Source: an uncultured bacterium (GTDB lineage: Bacteria > Bacteroidota > Bacteroidia > Bacteroidales > Bacteroidaceae). From it: a stretch of 64,000 bases of DNA. The position numbers and the translations under genes are program-made. Where the stretch lies: NCBI GenBank assembly GCA_946188155.1, contig CAMHUC010000002.1:1-64000 (forward strand). The letters run 5' to 3'. This document shows positions 15,721-24,784 of this stretch, in pieces (position 1 is the first letter of the stretch; every line of letters begins with the position of its first letter). Under the pieces are notes generated by a model. The model saw only the letters and a list, made by a program, of their open reading frames with translations, searched no databases and was not told where the DNA came from.

Positions 15721-16488
15721 AATGACGGTTCCGTGCTGTCCGTCGATGGCTGTTGCGAGGGTGATAATGACACGTGCTACACCGGCATCGATAGCCGAGA
15801 GTGCATTTTCAATCTTGGGCAGCATGCCGCCGCTGATGGTGCCATCCGACTTGTACTTTTCAAAGTCCTCACGGTTGATGGTTGGAATGACCGAGTTGTC
15901 GTCATCAGGATTTCTCAGTACTCCTTTCTTCTCAAAGGAGAAGATGAGTGTGACGTCATAATAGGGTGCCAGTGCCTTGGCCGTCTCTGAGGCGATGGTG
16001 TCGGCATTGGTGTTGAGGATGCAGCCCTGGCCGTCGTGTGTCAGCGGTGCCATCACGGGGGTGATGCCAGCCTCGATGAGGCGGGCGAGCATCTTGCCGT
16101 CGGCACGGTCTACGTCACCTACGAAGCCGAAGTCTACACCATCTTTTATCGGGCGCTTATGGCTGCGGATGATATCGATGTCGGCGCCGGTGAGTCCGAG
16201 GGCATTCACACCATTGGCCTGAAGCCGTGCCACGAGATTCTTATTCACCAGGCCTCCGTAGACCATCGTCACCACGCCGAGCATGTCGGCATCGGTGATG
16301 CGGCGGCCATTGACCATCTTCGACTCGATGCCAAGGCTGGCAGCGACCTGGGTGGCGCGCCGGCCCCCGCCGTGCACGAGCACTTTTCTGCCATCGATGG
16401 CACTGAAGTTATGGAGCAGTTGCGCGAGTTGGGCCTCGTCTTCGACGACAGCCCCGCCCACCTTTACTATTGTCAGTCTTTCTTTCAT
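15712..16488 (-). CDS. argB: Acetylglutamate kinase
   Basis: A 258-aa amino acid kinase that phosphorylates N-acetyl-L-glutamate, the second step of arginine synthesis. Visible motifs are the N-terminal VKVGGAVV phosphate-binding strand, VHGGGRRATQ (about residues 38-47), GLTGADIDII and GGMLPKIENALSAID. It starts 11 bp after the speA stop and ends in its own terminator. Bacteroidota may use N-succinylated intermediates in this pathway, so the exact substrate could differ. The aroK-speA-argB order puts arginine synthesis beside arginine decarboxylation. Confidence 0.92.
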   Translation of the reverse strand: MKERLTIVKVGGAVVEDEAQLAQLLHNFSAIDGRKVLVHGGGRRATQVAASLGIESKMVNGRRITDADMLGVVTMVYGGLVNKNLVARLQANGVNALGLTGADIDIIRSHKRPIKDGVDFGFVGDVDRADGKMLARLIEAGITPVMAPLTHDGQGCILNTNADTIASETAKALAPYYDVTLIFSFEKKGVLRNPDDDNSVIPTINREDFEKYKSDGTISGGMLPKIENALSAIDAGVARVIITLATAIDGQHGTVIQE

Positions 16489-16499
16489 TTCGTAAATAA

Positions 16500-18392
16500 T
16501 TACTCTAAATAGGTATATCCATAGAGGCCGGAGCGGTAGTTGGAGAGGAATTCCTTACCCTCTTCCAGGCTGATCTTTCCCTGCTTGACGCTCTTGGCCA
16601 CCCACACCTCCAGCTGTCGTACAAGTTTCTTGGGGTCGTACTGCACGTAGTCGAGCACCTCGGCCACCGTCTCGCCGTCGATAATCTGGTCGATGTGGTA
16701 GCTACCGTCTTTCTCTGAGATGTGTACGGCGTTGGTGTCGCCGAAGAGGTTATGCATGTCGCCGAGGATTTCCTGATAGGCCCCCACGAGGAATACGCCG
16801 AGGTAGTATGGCTCGTTCTTGCGTAGGGCGTGTACGGGCAGCGAGTGCGAGTTGTTGCGGTTGGTGACGAAGGATGCTATCTTGCCGTCGCTGTCGCAGG
16901 TGATGTCCTGCAGGGTGGCGTTGCGCGTGGGTCGTTCGTCGAGCCGCTGGATAGGCATGATGGGGAATAGCTGGTCGATGGCCCACGAGTCGGGCAGGCT
17001 CTGGAAGAGCGAGAAGTTGCAGAAATATTTGTCGGCCAGCAGCTTGTCGATGTTCATCAGTTCCTCGGGGATGTGCTTGAGGCTCTTGGTGAGGATGTTA
17101 ATCTCGTGGCATACGCTCCAGTACATGGCCTCAATCTCTGCCCGTGTCTTGAGGTCTACGATGCCGTGCGAGAACAGGTCGAGCACCTCGTCGCGTATTT
17201 GCTCTGCGTCGTGCCAGTCCTCCAGCACGTTGCGGGGTGACAGGTTGTCCCATATCTCGTAGAGGTCTTTCACCAGCTGGTGGGCGTTCTCGTCGGGTTC
17301 ATACTCCTCTGGCATCTCCGGCAGCGAGGCCGTCTCCAGCACGTCGATGATGAGCACAGAGTGGTGGGCCGCCAGCGAGCGTCCGCTCTCGGTGATGATG
17401 TTGGGGTGGGGCAGGTCGTTCTTGTTGGCTGCCTCTACGAAGGTGTAGATACAGTCGTTGACGTATTCCTGTATGGAGTAGTTGACCGACGACTCGCTCG
17501 ACGGTGAGCGGGTGCCGTCGTAGTCGACGCCCAGTCCGCCGCCGCAGTCCACGAAGTCTACGTTGTAGCCCATCTTGTGCAGCTGGATATAGAACTGCGA
17601 AGCCTCGCGCAGTGCTGTCTGTATGCGTCGTATCTTGGTGATTTGGCTGCCGATGTGGAAGTGGATGAGTCGCAGACAGTCGCGCATGTCCTTCTTGTCG
17701 AGCATATCGAGGGCTTCGAGCAGCTCGGCACTCGTCAGTCCGAACTTCGAGGCGTCGCCTCCGCTCTCCTCCCACTTGCCGCTGCCGCTGCTGGCCAGCT
17801 TGATGCGGATGCCGATATTGGGCCGGATGTTCATCTTCTTGGCCACTCGGGCAATAATCTCCAGTTCGTTGAGCTTCTCCACGACGATGAAGATGCGCTT
17901 GCCCATCTTCTGAGCCAGCAGTGCCAGCTCGATGTAGCCCTGGTCCTTGTAGCCGTTGCACACGATGATGGAGTCGCTCTGGCACTGTACGGCTATCACG
18001 GCATGCAGTTCGGGCTTGGAGCCTGCCTCCACGCCGAGGTTGAACTTCTTGCCGTGCGAGATGATTTCCTCCACCACGGGCTGTATCTGGTTCACCTTGA
18101 TGGGGTACACCACGTAGTTCTCCCCTTTGTAGTCATATTCCTCGGCGGCTTTCTTGAAACAGCTCCACGTCTTTTCGATGCGGTTGTCGAGGATGTCGGG
18201 GAAGCGCAGCAGCACGGGCGGCGTGACGTCGCGCAGGGCCAGTTCGTCCATCACTTCACGCAAGTCTATCTGCGTGTTGTTCTTACATGGAGTAACATAG
18301 ACATCGCCTTTGTCGTTGATGCCGAAGTAGGAGGTGCCCCATCCGTTGATGTTGTAGAGCTCCTTGGAGTCGTCGATGGTCCATTTTTTCAT
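16500..18392 (-). CDS. speA: Biosynthetic arginine decarboxylase
   Basis: A 630-aa PLP enzyme that converts arginine to agmatine, the first step of polyamine synthesis. The PLP lysine lies in YVVYPIKVNQIQPVVEEI (about residues 95-112). Further motifs are FNLGVEAGSKPEL, RLIHFHIGSQITKI, DFVDCGGGLGVDYDGTRS and the C-terminal NLFGDTNAVHI. The length is normal for SpeA. ATG overlaps the aroK stop by 4 bp, so the two are translationally coupled. Confidence 0.95.
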   Translation of the reverse strand: MKKWTIDDSKELYNINGWGTSYFGINDKGDVYVTPCKNNTQIDLREVMDELALRDVTPPVLLRFPDILDNRIEKTWSCFKKAAEEYDYKGENYVVYPIKVNQIQPVVEEIISHGKKFNLGVEAGSKPELHAVIAVQCQSDSIIVCNGYKDQGYIELALLAQKMGKRIFIVVEKLNELEIIARVAKKMNIRPNIGIRIKLASSGSGKWEESGGDASKFGLTSAELLEALDMLDKKDMRDCLRLIHFHIGSQITKIRRIQTALREASQFYIQLHKMGYNVDFVDCGGGLGVDYDGTRSPSSESSVNYSIQEYVNDCIYTFVEAANKNDLPHPNIITESGRSLAAHHSVLIIDVLETASLPEMPEEYEPDENAHQLVKDLYEIWDNLSPRNVLEDWHDAEQIRDEVLDLFSHGIVDLKTRAEIEAMYWSVCHEINILTKSLKHIPEELMNIDKLLADKYFCNFSLFQSLPDSWAIDQLFPIMPIQRLDERPTRNATLQDITCDSDGKIASFVTNRNNSHSLPVHALRKNEPYYLGVFLVGAYQEILGDMHNLFGDTNAVHISEKDGSYHIDQIIDGETVAEVLDYVQYDPKKLVRQLEVWVAKSVKQGKISLEEGKEFLSNYRSGLYGYTYLE

Positions 18393-18934
18393 TTGGCTTC
18401 GGTTTTTTGTAAGTTTAGCAGTTCCTTTACATTCTTCACGCAGGTCTGAAGTTTCGACATGTCGTCTATCAGCGTGACGTCGAGGGTGTAGCGGGCCTTG
18501 GTGTAGAAGGGCTCGCGCTTCTGGAGTTGTTCGCGGATGAAGGCAATCAGTTCGCCCTCCGACTTGCCGCGCAGCAGCGGTCGGTCGTTCTTGCTCATCT
18601 TCAGGTGCTTGTAGAGCGTCTCCGGGTCCAGCTTCAGATATACCACCTGCCCCTGTTGGTTCATGTAGTCGATGTTGTCGAAGAAGCAGGGCGTGCCGCC
18701 GCCGCAGCTGATGATGACGTCCTCAAACTCGGCCACCTCGTGTAGCATGTTGTGTTCTATCTGGCGGAAGCCCTCTTCGCCGCGCTCTTCGAAGATTTGT
18801 CCCACGGTCTTGCGCATGCGGCTGGTGATGTACCAGTCGAGGTCGTAGAATGGAACGCCCAGTTCCTTGGCCAGCGCTTTGCCGATTGTTGTCTTGCCGG
18901 CACCCATGTAGCCGATGAGGATAACCCTGATCAT
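18389..18934 (-). CDS. aroK: Shikimate kinase
   Basis: A 181-aa cytoplasmic kinase that phosphorylates shikimate in aromatic amino acid synthesis. The Walker A motif is GYMGAGKTTIGKALA (about residues 8-22), the substrate-binding motifs are YDLDWYITSRM and ISCGGGTPCF, and the lid region contains RPLLRG. The length is typical. It is the first gene of an overlapping aroK-speA-argB cluster; the gap to topA upstream holds a 15-bp tandem repeat. Confidence 0.94.
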   Translation of the reverse strand: MIRVILIGYMGAGKTTIGKALAKELGVPFYDLDWYITSRMRKTVGQIFEERGEEGFRQIEHNMLHEVAEFEDVIISCGGGTPCFFDNIDYMNQQGQVVYLKLDPETLYKHLKMSKNDRPLLRGKSEGELIAFIREQLQKREPFYTKARYTLDVTLIDDMSKLQTCVKNVKELLNLQKTEAK

Positions 18935-18936
18935 TT

Positions 18937-18984
18937 ACTATTTACGGATTTACTATTTACGGATATACTATTTACGGCTTACTA
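18937..18984. repeat. Three 15-bp tandem repeats (TTTACTATTTACGGA)
   Basis: TTTACTATTTACGGA is repeated three times with small changes, then breaks down in the end of topA. The unit contains GTAAATA on the other strand, the same word found in repeats after ribF and at 42.8 kb. The topA stop codon lies inside the repeat region. Confidence 0.7.
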
Positions 18985-21293
18985 TTACGATTGGCGGGTG
19001 CGGCATTGATGATGTCCATGCACTCCTCCAGGGTCAGTTCGGCGGCCTTCTCGTGCAGCTTCTTGGGCAGTCGGTAGTTCTTGCCGTCGTAGGCCAGGTA
19101 TGGGCCATAGCGTCCGTTGAGGACTTGCAGGTTCGGATCTTCGTCGAACGACTTGAGGTGCTTCTGGGTCTCCTCCTGTCGCTTGTCCTCTATCAGCTTG
19201 ATGGCTGTCTCGAGGGTGATGGTCAGCGGGTCCTCGTTCTTGGGCAGCGAGATGAATTTCTTGTTGTGCAGCACGTAGGGGCCGAATCGTCCACTGCCGA
19301 TGGTGACCGTAGCCCCCTCATAGTTGCCCAGGGTCCGCGGCAGCTTGAACAGTTCGAGGGCTTCCTCCAGGGTGATGCTCTCCATCGACTTGTCCTTGGG
19401 CATCTGTGCGAACAGGGGCTTGTCCTTGTCGTCGGCGGAGCCTATCTGGACCACAGGCCCGAAGCGTCCGATTTTCACGAACACGGGCTTGCCGCTCTTG
19501 GGGTCGATGCCCACCTGTCGCTCTCCGGCCTTATGCTCCGAGCGGGCGTTCATTGTCTTTTCAACGGTGGGTTCGAAACTCTTGTAGAACGTCTTGAGCA
19601 TCGCCTGCCACTGTTCGTCGCCGTCGGCTATCTTGTCGAAGTCCTGCTCCACCTTGGCGGTGAAGTTGTAGTCCATGATGTCCTTGAAGTGCTCCATGAG
19701 GAAGTCGTTCACCACCAGGCCGATGTCCGTTGGCAGCAGCTTCCCCTTCTCCGAGCCTACCATCTCCTTGCGCTGCTTCTGGCTGATCTGCTTGCCTTTC
19801 AGGATGTCGACGGTGTAGAATCGCTCTTCGCCTTTCTTGTCGCCTTTCTGCACGTACTCGCGCTGCTGTATCGTAGAGATGGTGGGAGCGTAGGTCGACG
19901 GACGGCCGATGCCCAGCTCCTCAAGCTTATGCACGAGGCTGGCCTCGGTGTAGCGCTGCGGGCCCTGGGTGAACTTCTCCGTGGCCAGGATTTCGCGGCG
20001 CGTCAGCTGCTGGCCCTCTGCGAGCGGCGGCAGCGTGTGCGAGTACTCGTCCTGCTGCTCCTCGTCGTCGGCCGACTCACGGTACACCTTGATGAATCCG
20101 TCGAACTTGACCACCTCGCCCTGGGCTACGAACAGCTCCTGGCTGCCGCTGACGGAGATGTTGGCCGTGGTCTTCTCAATCTCCGCGTCGGCCATCTGGC
20201 TGGCGGCGGTGCGCTTCCATATCAGGTCGTAGAGCCGCTTCTCCTGCGGCGTGCCTTCTATCTCTGTCTGGTTCATATAGGTGGGGCGGATGGCCTCGTG
20301 GGCCTCCTGGGCACCCTTCGAGCTGGTGTGATACTGGCGCGTCTTGCTGTACTGCTCGCCGTAGAGCTTGGTGATTTCCTCCTTGCTGGCTCCGAGGCAG
20401 AGTGTCGACAGGTTGACCGAGTCGGTACGCATGTAGGTGATGAGTCCGTTCTCGTAGAGGTGCTGGGCCAGCATCATTGTCTGGCTGACGGTATAGCCCA
20501 GCTTGCGGGCGGCCTCCTGCTGCATGGTGGAGGTGGTGAAGGGGGGAGCGGGCGTGCGCTTGAGCGGTTTCTTGCTGACGCTCTCCACGGTGAAGGTGGC
20601 GTCCTTGCAGTGCTCCAGGAAGGCCGTCACCTCCTCGTGGGTCTTGAAGCGGCTGGCCAGCGTGGCCTTTACCTCGGTGGCCGACCCGTCGGGGTTGGTG
20701 ATGGCGAACACGCCGTTCACGTTATAGAATGTCTCGCTCTTGAAGCTGTCCACCTCGCGCTCCCGCTCCACAATCAGCCTCACGGCAACACTCTGCACGC
20801 GGCCTGCCGAGAGGGCGGGCTTCACCTTGCGCCATAGTACCGGCGAGAGCTTGAAGCCCACCAGGCGGTCGAGCACGCGGCGGGCCTGCTGGGCGTTCAC
20901 CAGGTTCATGTCCAGGTGGCGCGGGTGCTCGATGGCCTCCAGGATGGCTGGCTTGGTGATTTCGTGGAACACGATGCGGTTGGTCTTTTCTTCGTCCAGG
21001 CCCAGCACCTCGCACAGGTGCCAGGAGATAGCCTCTCCCTCACGGTCCTCATCGGATGCGAGCCATACCTTGTCGGCTTTCTCGGCCTTGGCCTGTAGCT
21101 CGGCCACGAGCTTCATCTTCTCGGCGGGGATTTCGTATTCCGGCTCGAGTGTCTTGTCGTCGATGCTCAGCTCTTTCTTCTTCAGGTCGCGGATGTGACC
21201 ATAACTCGACATCACCTTGAAGTCCTTTCCGAGGAACTTCTCGATGGTCTTTGCCTTGGCGGGAGACTCTACTATTACGAGATTCTTTTGCAT
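18972..21293 (-). CDS. topA: DNA topoisomerase I
   Basis: A type IA topoisomerase of about 773 aa that relaxes negative supercoils. ATG 21293 (MQKNLVIVESPAKAKTIEKF) is chosen over the track start at 21326, because the -7 box (TACTTTTGC, 21323-21331) lies downstream of that codon and the family begins with this toprim strand. Other motifs are SDEDREGEAISWHLCEV (toprim acidic cluster, about residue 67) and GLITYMRTDSVNLS (active-site Tyr). The C-terminus has repeated GRFGPYV/GRYGPYL motifs and no Cys4 zinc fingers, as in many Bacteroidota. Confidence 0.95.
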   Translation of the reverse strand: MQKNLVIVESPAKAKTIEKFLGKDFKVMSSYGHIRDLKKKELSIDDKTLEPEYEIPAEKMKLVAELQAKAEKADKVWLASDEDREGEAISWHLCEVLGLDEEKTNRIVFHEITKPAILEAIEHPRHLDMNLVNAQQARRVLDRLVGFKLSPVLWRKVKPALSAGRVQSVAVRLIVEREREVDSFKSETFYNVNGVFAITNPDGSATEVKATLASRFKTHEEVTAFLEHCKDATFTVESVSKKPLKRTPAPPFTTSTMQQEAARKLGYTVSQTMMLAQHLYENGLITYMRTDSVNLSTLCLGASKEEITKLYGEQYSKTRQYHTSSKGAQEAHEAIRPTYMNQTEIEGTPQEKRLYDLIWKRTAASQMADAEIEKTTANISVSGSQELFVAQGEVVKFDGFIKVYRESADDEEQQDEYSHTLPPLAEGQQLTRREILATEKFTQGPQRYTEASLVHKLEELGIGRPSTYAPTISTIQQREYVQKGDKKGEERFYTVDILKGKQISQKQRKEMVGSEKGKLLPTDIGLVVNDFLMEHFKDIMDYNFTAKVEQDFDKIADGDEQWQAMLKTFYKSFEPTVEKTMNARSEHKAGERQVGIDPKSGKPVFVKIGRFGPVVQIGSADDKDKPLFAQMPKDKSMESITLEEALELFKLPRTLGNYEGATVTIGSGRFGPYVLHNKKFISLPKNEDPLTITLETAIKLIEDKRQEETQKHLKSFDEDPNLQVLNGRYGPYLAYDGKNYRLPKKLHEKAAELTLEECMDIINAAPANRNSKP

Positions 21294-21322
21294 ACTTTTG
21301 GTCTTTATGTTCAATTTGGGGT

Positions 21323-21331
21323 GCAAAAGTA
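21323..21331 (-). promoter_or_regulatory. topA promoter -7 box
   Basis: TACTTTTGC on the minus strand matches TAnnTTTG and lies about 30 bp before the chosen topA start. Confidence 0.6.
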
Positions 21332-21380
21332 AGCAAAAAACTTTCTCTCACCTTATTTATATATAAGATTTTTCGATTTA

Positions 21381-21902
21381 TTAACTCTTCAGCTGCAAAA
21401 AAGTGTGTACGGCCTGCCGGATGGAGCGCAGTCCGAAGCGCTCCACATACACCTCCCTCAGGGGCACCCATGCGCATTCGGCCACGTCGTCGGCAGCCTT
21501 CAGCGTGTCGTTGTCTGCATGGCAGACGTAGAACATGTCGAGCGTGTGGATGTCCATGCCCGAGTAGCGGTAGACGTTGGGGATGGAGAAGAGGTATTCC
21601 ACCTTTTCTACCTCCAGCCCCGTCTCTTCCTTTATCTCGCGCCGGATGCCCTGCTCGCCCGTCTCGCCGTTGTCCACGAAGCCGCCGGGCAGGTCGAGGG
21701 TGCCCTTGGCGGGGTCCTTGGCCCGGCGCGCCACGAGCAGCTCGCCCCGGCTGTTGAGGATGAAGGCTGCCGTGGCCGCGCTGGGGTTCTGGTAGTAGGT
21801 GAACCCGCAGCTGGCACAGTGGCGGCTTTTGAAGTTGTTGATCTCGAAGTCCGCGCTGCCGCACTTGGGGCAGAATCGGAATAGTTCCAGCGGATGTTGC
21901 AT
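21381..21902 (-). CDS. NUDIX hydrolase with N-terminal zinc ribbon
   Basis: A 173-aa protein. A four-Cys zinc ribbon (FCPKCGSAD ... HCASCGFTYYQNP, about residues 10-45) precedes a NUDIX domain with an intact box: GGFVDNGETGEQGIRREIKE then ETGLEV. The ribbon plus NUDIX layout resembles the NudC (NADH pyrophosphatase) side of the family, but the NudC N-terminal domain is missing. It probably hydrolyses a nucleoside diphosphate derivative; the substrate is unknown. The gene lies 54 bp upstream of topA's own promoter. Confidence 0.85.
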   Translation of the reverse strand: MQHPLELFRFCPKCGSADFEINNFKSRHCASCGFTYYQNPSAATAAFILNSRGELLVARRAKDPAKGTLDLPGGFVDNGETGEQGIRREIKEETGLEVEKVEYLFSIPNVYRYSGMDIHTLDMFYVCHADNDTLKAADDVAECAWVPLREVYVERFGLRSIRQAVHTFLQLKS

Positions 21903-21918
21903 CTTTTTTCTTTTTTGT

Positions 21919-22050
21919 TTATAGTTTATGGTTTATAGTTTATAGCTGATTACCCTACAAGCCCTTCTGCCTGCAGATGTAATCATCTATAAACTATAAA
22001 CCATAAACTATAAACTATAAACCATAAACCATAAACTGTAAACCGTAAGC
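21919..22050. repeat. Heptanucleotide repeats in inverted blocks
   Basis: A block of TATAGTT/TATGGTT units (21919-21945) is followed by about 35 bp of unique sequence and then a longer inverted block of ATAAACT/ATAAACC units (about 21987-22045). The two blocks can form a long hairpin between the esterase stop and the NUDIX start. It looks like slippage-prone 7-bp repeat DNA; no gene is seen. Confidence 0.75.
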
Positions 22051-22052
22051 CA

Positions 22053-23504
22053 TCACCAGTTGTCCGTGCGGAAGGGGAACAGGGGCAGGTTGCCGCCATT
22101 CCTGACGTTGCCCAGCTGCCAGTTCTTGAAGCAGTAGCGCACGGCCACCGGCTTCTTCACCTCGGGGCAGGTGATGAGGATGGCCTCGTCCCAGTAGCCG
22201 CCGCCGGGCTGCCAGAAGTGGCGCGCCTGGGCGGGATGGAACACGCGGTCCTGGCCAGCCACCTCGAAGCCCTGCATCTGCTCGAAGGGGGCATCGCACC
22301 AGTAGTTGTCCTGCGTGTGGATCAGCACCGAGTCGCCCTTGATGGTCATGTCCTTATACGACGAACTCTGGTACTGGATGGTCTTCATGCCGTAGTCGCG
22401 GTTCAGGGCTGTAAATGCCAGGCGCTCGCCCACGGGCTGCTTCTGCGAGGGGTGTATCTGAGTGGTCTCGTAGGGCTTCACCAGGTCGTTGGTGCATACC
22501 AGCGAGCTGTTGGGGATGATCTGGGCAGCCTTCCACTGCTGTTCGCGCAGCAGTGCCCCGCTGATGCCGTCGGGGCCGTCGCCATAGACGTAGGGGGCTA
22601 TCTGTACGAAGTAGAAGGGTATCTCGCCCAGTCCGAACTGCTGTCTCCACTGCTCCACGAGCAGCTTCAGCCGCTGCGAGTACTGGTCGCCAGGGTCGCC
22701 CACGTTCGAGCAGCCCTGGTAGAAGAGTATGCCCTTCACCGTGTAGTTCAGGATGGGGTTGAAGGTGCCGTTGCCCCAGAGCATGGCGCGGTGGTAGTCC
22801 CATTCCTTCTTGAAGTTGACGATGCCCATCGAGTCGGTCGGCTCCTGGGTGTATTTCTCCAGGTTCTCCTTCGTCAGCCAGCTCTCCACGCGCGAACCTC
22901 CTTTATTAGCCTCGATGATACCCACGGGGATGTCGAGCGTGCGGCTCACTAACCGGGCGAAGAAGTAGCCCGTGGCCGAGAAGTCGGGTACCGTCTGTGG
23001 CGTACAGACGCGCCACTCGCACTGCGCATCCTCCTGGGGCGTCATGCGCATGATGCTGGGAATCTTCACCGAGCGCACACCCTTCGACTGCAGGGCGTCC
23101 ACCACGTGGTGGTTGTAGCCCTCCACGGGGCACATGCCGAAGCCCTTGACGGGCATCTCCATGTTCGACTGCCCGGCGCACACCCATACCTCGCCGCTCA
23201 CCACGTTGCGTATGGTCAGCGGCTCGCCGTCGTCGAAGGTGATGGTCAGCGGCTCGTACGAGGCTTTCGGCGTCTTGACCTTCACGAGCCACTTGCCGTC
23301 GCGACCGGCCTTCGCCGTCACGGCCTCGCTGCTCCACGAGGTGGTCACCTTCACCGTCGCTCCGGCCTTCGCCCACCCCCAGAGGCGGGCATCGGTCTGC
23401 TGTTGTAGTACCATGTTGTCGCAGATGATGTGCGGCAGCCTTACCTTGGCCTGGGCACCCATGGCGAGCGCGGCGAGGGCCATCGTTACGAGAATCTTCT
23501 TCAT
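22053..23504 (-). CDS. Secreted sialate O-acetylesterase-like (SASA) esterase
   Basis: A 483-aa protein with signal peptide (MKKILVTMALAALAMGAQA). An N-terminal beta domain (LPHIICDNMVLQQQ, DGKWLVKVKTP) leads to the SGNH-like hydrolase block I, EVWVCAGQSNMEMPVK (about residues 108-123), with the catalytic Ser. Later motifs are GIIEANKGGSRVESWL and GCSNVGDP. The C-terminus matches the family end (VRYCFKNWQLGNV). It removes acetyl groups from sialic acid or acetylated plant glycans in the periplasm. It is divergent from a second esterase gene with back-to-back promoters. Confidence 0.85.
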   Translation of the reverse strand: MKKILVTMALAALAMGAQAKVRLPHIICDNMVLQQQTDARLWGWAKAGATVKVTTSWSSEAVTAKAGRDGKWLVKVKTPKASYEPLTITFDDGEPLTIRNVVSGEVWVCAGQSNMEMPVKGFGMCPVEGYNHHVVDALQSKGVRSVKIPSIMRMTPQEDAQCEWRVCTPQTVPDFSATGYFFARLVSRTLDIPVGIIEANKGGSRVESWLTKENLEKYTQEPTDSMGIVNFKKEWDYHRAMLWGNGTFNPILNYTVKGILFYQGCSNVGDPGDQYSQRLKLLVEQWRQQFGLGEIPFYFVQIAPYVYGDGPDGISGALLREQQWKAAQIIPNSSLVCTNDLVKPYETTQIHPSQKQPVGERLAFTALNRDYGMKTIQYQSSSYKDMTIKGDSVLIHTQDNYWCDAPFEQMQGFEVAGQDRVFHPAQARHFWQPGGGYWDEAILITCPEVKKPVAVRYCFKNWQLGNVRNGGNLPLFPFRTDNW

Positions 23505-23534
23505 TGCTATGCTTTAAGTTTTCAGTTTTTGCTT

Positions 23535-23568
23535 GCAAAGGTACGAATTTCTTTGTAAGCAGCCAAAA
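23535..23568 (-). promoter_or_regulatory. Promoter of the SASA esterase
   Basis: On the minus strand TTTTG (23564-23568) and TACCTTTGC (23535-23543) are 20 bp apart, a textbook Bacteroidota promoter. Confidence 0.75.
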
Positions 23569-23625
23569 CTTTTCGGCGAAAAATGGGGCTGCTGATGCGC
23601 GGTTTGTCAGTTTTTCGGCAAAAAG

Positions 23626-23657
23626 TTTGGTAGGTTAGGGATTATTGCTTATCTTTG
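23626..23657 (+). promoter_or_regulatory. Promoter of the alpha/beta hydrolase
   Basis: TTTG (23626-23629) and TATCTTTG (23650-23657) are 20 bp apart. The start site would lie about 10 nt before the ATG at 23674. Confidence 0.75.
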
Positions 23658-23673
23658 CCGAAAAAAGAAGAAA

Positions 23674-24510
23674 ATGAAACGCTTAAAGACAGTTATGACC
23701 ATGCTGCTGCTCACGCTCTGCGCAGCAGCCTTTGCACAGAAAGGAACGAAAATGGAACTATGGCCCAAGGGTGCGCCCAACGACAATGGCGACGAGAAGG
23801 ACAAGGCTGAACTCACCGTCTATCTGCCTGATGCCAAGAAGGCCACGGGGCGCGCCGTCGTCTGCTGCCCCGGTGGCGGCTATACCCACCTGGCGATGGA
23901 CCACGAGGGGCACCAGTGGGCCACTTTCTTCAACTCTAAGGGCATCGCCCTCATCGTGGTGAAGTACCGCATGCCCCACGGCAATCCCCAGGTGCCCATC
24001 AGCGATGCCGAGGAGGCCGTCAAGACCGTGCGCCGCAATGCCCAGGCCTGGCACATCGACAAGGACGACGTGGGCATCATGGGATTCTCCGCCGGCGGCC
24101 ATCTGGCATCGACCGTGGCCACCCACTCCAAGGGCGACGCGGCCCCCAACTTCCAGATTCTCTTCTATCCCGTCATCACGATGGACCCGGCCTTCACCCA
24201 CATGGGTTCGCACGACAACTTCCTGGGAACCAACCTCTCGAAGAAACAGCAGAAGAAGATGGAGCTGGAGTACAGCAACGACGTGCAGGTGAACCGCACC
24301 ACGCCCCGCGCCTTCATCGCCCTGAGCGACGACGACCGCGCCGTGCCTGCCGCCAACGGCTTCAACTACTACTCCGAGCTCTACCGCCACGACGTGCCTG
24401 CCTCGCTCCACATCTATCCTACCGGCGGCCACGGCTGGGGATACCGCGAGTCGTTCACCTACCACTACCTGATGATCTTCGAGCTGAAGGCCTGGCTGGA
24501 GAGCTTCTAA
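23674..24510 (+). CDS. Secreted alpha/beta-hydrolase esterase (acetyl xylan esterase-like)
   Basis: A 278-aa protein with signal peptide (MKRLKTVMTMLLLTLCAAAF). The alpha/beta-hydrolase core shows the oxyanion motif CCPGGGYTHLAMDHEG (about residues 67-82), nucleophile GFSAGGHLAST (about 133-143), acid loop SDDDRAVP and catalytic His in GGHGWGY. This set matches the BD-FAE/Aes-like esterases of Bacteroidota that deacetylate xylan oligosaccharides. The divergent SASA esterase suggests a shared deacetylation role. The exact substrate is inferred. Confidence 0.85.
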   Translation: MKRLKTVMTMLLLTLCAAAFAQKGTKMELWPKGAPNDNGDEKDKAELTVYLPDAKKATGRAVVCCPGGGYTHLAMDHEGHQWATFFNSKGIALIVVKYRMPHGNPQVPISDAEEAVKTVRRNAQAWHIDKDDVGIMGFSAGGHLASTVATHSKGDAAPNFQILFYPVITMDPAFTHMGSHDNFLGTNLSKKQQKKMELEYSNDVQVNRTTPRAFIALSDDDRAVPAANGFNYYSELYRHDVPASLHIYPTGGHGWGYRESFTYHYLMIFELKAWLESF

Positions 24511-24550
24511 ACCCTGTAAGTAACTCTGGTTTCCCACCCCTCAAACCTTT

Positions 24551-24740
24551 TAAGAACAACGAATTAAGACGAATTTTACGAATTGCACAAATGAAAACAA
24601 GTTCTACGAATCATACGCGCTCGGCTCTGCGAAAGGACGCAAGAATTTGCTACGCGCAGACAGTCGCCGCCTGCGGCGAAAATTTGTGGAATTAGTTATA
24701 ATTCGTACAATTCGTGAGATTCGTCTTAATTCGTTGTTGA
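24551..24740. mobile_element. MITE-like element with about 31-bp terminal inverted repeats
   Basis: The left end (AACAACGAATTAAGACGAAT then TTTACGAATTG) and the complement of the right end (AACAACGAATTAAGACGAAT then CTCACGAATTG) match at about 28 of 31 bases, with about 130 bp between them. The interior has no credible gene and includes GC-rich inverted words (CGCCGCCTGCGGCG). The element sits between two same-strand genes. Length and ends fit a non-autonomous element or a large intergenic repeat. Confidence 0.55.
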
Positions 24741-24784
24741 AAATAACTCGATCCCCCGCACCCCCGAATAAATAAGTAGAAACA

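Noticed and set aside
18915-20837. 640-aa plus-strand ORF
   Set aside because: Shadow of topA, leucine/valine-rich as expected from the complement of a GC-rich gene.
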